Positions 5,989 through 8,024 of a stretch of 8,024 nt of DNA are shown piece after piece; the first letter of the stretch is position 1, and every line of letters starts with the position of its first letter. Source of the stretch: Candidatus Bipolaricaulota bacterium (lineage in GTDB: Bacteria; Bipolaricaulota; Bipolaricaulia; RBG-16-55-9; DRXL01); NCBI GenBank assembly GCA_023512665.1, contig JAILZC010000032.1, forward strand, positions 1-8,024. The letters are read 5' to 3'. Both the position numbers and the translations under genes were made by a program. The notes under the pieces are model-generated. The model searched no databases and had not been told where the DNA came from. It saw only the letters and a program-made list of their open reading frames with translations.

Positions 5989-6573
5989 TTATGAATGCGA
6001 TACCAACGCCCACAGGGCAGCCCACAGCCCGCGCGCCGCGGCTCCCTTGTCCGGCCCGAAGACTATAATGATCAGATCTCCGTTTTTGAGACTGGGGAAC
6101 GCGCATTCGAGTATCTCGCTGTCTTTCGGGTTCTGCTTGGCGAGCGCTTCGCGCTCCTCGATAAAGCAAAGCGCCCCCTGGCGCTTGGCCAGAAAGAGCG
6201 CCGCTGAAGCGCCCTCGCGAACGGCAATATCCCGGTAGAGCCAGGTTGAGAAGCCATCCGCAGCCCCACGCACGTGCGCCATTCGCCCATAGCGATCGAG
6301 CATCAAGTTTTTGAGCTGAGCCTCGCGGACATCTATGATCGCGCCCAGCTTCTCCGAGAGAAACCGCCGCCCGCGCGCCGTGAGCGCCGTGCCCAATTTC
6401 GAGAACGAGACGAGCTTGTGCGACTCAAGCTTCTCCAGCTCGGTGCGCACCACGCTCTCGGTCAGCCCCGTGCGGGCTTGGAGCGTGCGCCGCCCCACGG
6501 GGGCGTCTCTCAGCTCGTAGAGCAACTGGTATGCGATATGCTCGCGCACGGACGCGACGGCGTGGGATGCCAT
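5989..6573 (-). CDS. Winged-helix regulator with C-terminal sensor-like domain
   Basis: This 194-residue protein has an N-terminal winged helix (residues about 10-70). It contains a turn-helix APVGRRTLQARTGLTESVVR, a recognition-type helix RTELEKLESHKLV and a wing SFSKLGTALTARGRRFL. The C-terminal half (about 75-194) mixes strands and helices with DIAVREGASAALFLAKRQG and GDLIIIVFGPD and may bind a small ligand. It reminds me of proteins annotated DUF4443, though I hold that loosely. A TTG at 6612 would lengthen it, but the ATG at 6573 has GGAGG 6 nt upstream and lies just after a well-formed promoter, so it is preferred. It is first in the transcription unit and 73 bp before btuF, which makes it the likely regulator of the corrinoid operon. 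The effector is unknown. Confidence 0.72.
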   Translation of the reverse strand: MASHAVASVREHIAYQLLYELRDAPVGRRTLQARTGLTESVVRTELEKLESHKLVSFSKLGTALTARGRRFLSEKLGAIIDVREAQLKNLMLDRYGRMAHVRGAADGFSTWLYRDIAVREGASAALFLAKRQGALCFIEEREALAKQNPKDSEILECAFPSLKNGDLIIIVFGPDKGAAARGLWAALWALVSHS

Positions 6574-6579
6574 CTCCCA

Positions 6580-6608
6580 CCTCCGAGGCCATTCTACACC
6601 CTCCGAGG
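6580..6608 (-). promoter_or_regulatory. Twin CCTCCGAGG sites bracketing the regulator -10 box
   Basis: CCTCCGAGG occurs at 6580-6588 and again at 6600-6608, exactly 20 bp apart, which is about two helical turns. Each copy is symmetric around a central base (CCTC/GAGG arms), and the second extends to CCCTC/GAGGG. The -10 box (6591-6596) lies between them. The first copy also overlaps the Shine-Dalgarno, so part of the match could come from that. It is a candidate operator for autoregulation by the wHTH protein. Confidence 0.5.
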
Positions 6609-6619
6609 GCAATGTGCAA
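6591..6619 (-). promoter_or_regulatory. Promoter of the regulator and corrinoid operon
   Basis: On the minus strand TTGCAC (6619-6614) and TAGAAT (6596-6591) are separated by exactly 17 bp. The predicted start is near 6584, giving a leader of roughly 11 nt that just contains the GGAGG site. It faces away from the promoter of the BCAM0308-type gene, whose -35 begins at 6643. No other convincing promoter was found inside the downstream operon. Confidence 0.7.
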
Positions 6620-6642
6620 GCTCCCGCTTCTCATGCGATTAT

Positions 6643-6671
6643 TTGACAAAGCGCGTGAGCACGGTTATAGT
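6643..6671 (+). promoter_or_regulatory. Promoter of the zinc-ribbon protein / fchA unit
   Basis: A consensus TTGACA (6643-6648) and TATAGT (6666-6671) are separated by exactly 17 bp. The predicted start is near 6678, about 23 nt before the ATG at 6701, with GGGAGGG (6686-6692) as ribosome binding site. The promoter is back to back with that of the corrinoid regulator. Confidence 0.8.
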
Positions 6672-6700
6672 AGTAGGCTACGCTTGGGAGGGTGACATAT

Positions 6701-7204
6701 ATGAGACACACAACCCGCCGCGAGATTCTCTCTGAAGATACCGGCAGTCCCTACTACGAGCTGCGCAAGTACCCGGAGCCGACCGTCTGTTCAAGCTGCA
6801 GCTTGGTCTATCACAAGGGGCGCTGGACGAACGGGCTGGCCGCTCCCGCCGGGGCGAATCGAGAGCTCTGCCCGGCGTGCAAGCGCGTGCAAGACCGCAA
6901 CCCCGGCGGCGTCGTGTATCTTAACGGCGCGTACTTGCACGCCCGCCGAGAAGAGATCCTCAACACCGCGAAGAATCAAGAGAGATTAGCCCGCGAACAG
7001 CGCCCTCTCCAACGCATCATGTGGATCAAACCCAATGGGGATGGGCTGGAGATCGCCACGACAAATTTTCACTTAGCCCGTCGCATCGGGGAAGCCATTC
7101 ATCAGGCTCACAAAGGGGAGTTAGACATCAAGTACTCAGAGGGGGATCGCTTTGCCCGCGTCTACTGGCACCGCGACGACCAACCAAAACCCAATAAAAG
7201 ATAA
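6701..7204 (+). CDS. BCAM0308-type zinc-ribbon protein of unknown function
   Basis: This 167-residue protein has two CxxC pairs, Cys30/Cys33 (TVCSSCSLVYHKGRW) and Cys57/Cys60 (ELCPACKRVQDRNPGG), which should hold one zinc. They are followed by VVYLNGAYLHARREEILNTAKNQE and a C-terminal alpha/beta part with RIMWIK, GLEIATTNFHLARRIGEAIHQAHKGEL and FARVYWHRDD. I recognise this as the small family named after BCAM0308; no biochemical role is known to me. The layout recalls RNA-binding zinc-ribbon proteins such as NMD3, but this is only a resemblance. The ATG at 6701 is chosen over the in-frame GTG at 6692 because GGGAGG sits 9 nt before the ATG and overlaps the GTG. Its TAA shares one base with the fchA ATG. 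Confidence 0.8.
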   Translation: MRHTTRREILSEDTGSPYYELRKYPEPTVCSSCSLVYHKGRWTNGLAAPAGANRELCPACKRVQDRNPGGVVYLNGAYLHARREEILNTAKNQERLAREQRPLQRIMWIKPNGDGLEIATTNFHLARRIGEAIHQAHKGELDIKYSEGDRFARVYWHRDDQPKPNKR

Positions 7205-8024
7205 TGTCCATCCGTGATGAGAGCGTCTGGGCTCTCTTAGAGGGATTTTCGGCGGCGACGCCCACCCCCGGCGGGGGCAGTGCAGCGGCTTTTGTGGGAA
7301 GTGTCGCAGCTTCCCTTGTAGCAATGGTCGCGGGATTGACCGTCGGCAAGAGGGCGTATCAGTCCGTCGAGCCGGAGATGCAACGCATTCTTTCCGAAGC
7401 GACTCAGCTCCGCGATGAACTCCTCGAGCTTGCTGAGCGAGACAGCGAAGCGTTCAATGCTGTGATGGCGGCGTACAAGCTCCCCAAGGAGACAGAGTCA
7501 GACCGCGCGGCGCGAGAGCAAGCGATCCAAGCGGCGCTCAAGGGCGCGACCGAGATCCCCTATCAGACGGCGCTGCGCTGCTCTCGTGTGTTAGAGCTTG
7601 CGGAGGTTGTCGTGACTCGAGGGAACAAGAGTGCGCTGAGCGACGGGGGCGCGGCAGCAGCTCTCGCTGAGAGCGCTCTGCAAGCGGCTTTGCTCAATAT
7701 CGCGATCAATCTCGCCTCGCTCTCGGACGAGACCATCAAGCTCGAGGTCACCCGCGTGAACCTGCTGTTCACGGTGACGGACCGCCGCGGCCGCTTCGTC
7801 AAAAACCTTTCCAAAGACGACATTGACGTCATCGAGAACAAACGCCGGCAGAACATCATCGAGTTTGTCAGCGAGTCGAACATCCCGCTGCGGATCGCGA
7901 TGCTCGTCGACGTCAGCAATTCGATCCGTCAGCGCTTCCGTTTCGAGCTGGAGGCGGCGGGCGAGTTCCTGCAAAGGGTGATCCGTCCCGGCGTGGACAA
8001 GGCGCTGATTTACGCCTTTCACAC
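7204..8024 (+). CDS. fchA: Formimidoyltetrahydrofolate cyclodeaminase running in frame into a VWFA-related domain (3' end outside window)
   Basis: The frame starts in TAATG, sharing one base with the preceding stop, has no Shine-Dalgarno of its own, and stays open to the window end (273 codons plus two bases). Residues 1 to about 175 are FchA, which converts 5-formimidoyl-THF to 5,10-methenyl-THF and ammonia. Seen are LLEGFSAATPTPGGGSAAAF (11-30), LVAMVAGLTVGK, AFNAVMAAYKLPKE and the helix ALLNIAINLASL. About 30 residues of the usual C-terminus (total near 205-210) are missing. From about residue 177 the protein reads as a VWFA-related Acidobacteria-type domain: VNLLFTVTDRRGRFVKNLSKDD, then IPLRIAMLVDVSNSI with the metal-site motif DVSNS (236-240). 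By hand count, third-position GC rises from about 67% to about 88% across the join. Either a fusion or an assembly chimera. Confidence 0.8.
   Translation, partial: MSIRDESVWALLEGFSAATPTPGGGSAAAFVGSVAASLVAMVAGLTVGKRAYQSVEPEMQRILSEATQLRDELLELAERDSEAFNAVMAAYKLPKETESDRAAREQAIQAALKGATEIPYQTALRCSRVLELAEVVVTRGNKSALSDGGAAAALAESALQAALLNIAINLASLSDETIKLEVTRVNLLFTVTDRRGRFVKNLSKDDIDVIENKRRQNIIEFVSESNIPLRIAMLVDVSNSIRQRFRFELEAAGEFLQRVIRPGVDKALIYAFH
7723..8024 (+). other. VWFA-related segment of foreign composition
   Basis: This is the part of the last frame that does not belong to FchA. It matches the N-terminal beta-rich region and the first strand and metal-binding loop (DxSxS) of VWFA-related proteins known mainly from Acidobacteria, where they are normally exported. 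Here no signal peptide precedes it. Codon use is far richer in C and G at third positions, with a run of 30 consecutive G/C-ending codons (7711-7800). Confidence 0.7.

Noticed and set aside
6574..6612. TTG start of the regulator at 6612
   Set aside because: It would place the start upstream of the -10 box, and no good ribosome binding site precedes it. The ATG at 6573 has GGAGG at the right distance.
7563..8022. Long minus-strand frames at the right end
   Set aside because: They lie opposite the FchA/VWFA frame, give low-complexity Ser/Arg/Glu-rich translations and match nothing I know. They are shadows of the plus-strand coding sequence.

Overview
The window looks like a chromosomal piece of a moderately GC-rich, probably uncultured bacterium. 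Good -35/-10 pairs, GGAGG ribosome binding sites and bacterial housekeeping genes (ychF, coaD) argue against an archaeon. I cannot place the phylum from sequence alone. A corrinoid-uptake operon close to a folate one-carbon gene would suit an organism with corrinoid-dependent C1 metabolism, but that is inference.

Layout. (1) 1-408 (+): 3' end of ychF, converging on coaD (386-892, -) with a 23-bp overlap of the coding ends. (2) 943-1649 (+): a compact vapBC toxin-antitoxin module with a textbook promoter whose spacer holds a perfect 14-bp palindrome. (3) 1677-6573 (-): a long corrinoid operon. Read in the direction of transcription it holds a winged-helix regulator, a secreted BtuF-type binding protein, a BtuC-type permease, a BtuD-type ATPase, a second binding protein without a signal peptide, and the corrinoid adenosyltransferase CobO. 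The last four genes are joined by 4-bp overlaps or a directly adjacent stop and start. The secreted binding protein is flanked by two copies of a C-rich/G-rich palindromic element. (4) 6643-8024 (+): a divergently transcribed unit of a BCAM0308-type zinc-ribbon protein and, overlapping by one base, formiminotetrahydrofolate cyclodeaminase (fchA).

The genes of region 3 make a coherent pathway: capture of a corrinoid outside the membrane, ABC import, possible handling by a cytosolic binding protein, and adenosylation to the coenzyme form. No cobalamin riboswitch was seen, and the wHTH protein at the head of the unit is the obvious candidate regulator.

The most surprising feature is at the right end. 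The fchA frame loses its C-terminal tail near 7720-7735 and runs, in frame, into the start of a VWFA-related domain of the kind known from secreted Acidobacteria proteins, with a clear rise in GC at third codon positions. This is either a real gene fusion or, more likely in my view, a chimeric join in the assembly.
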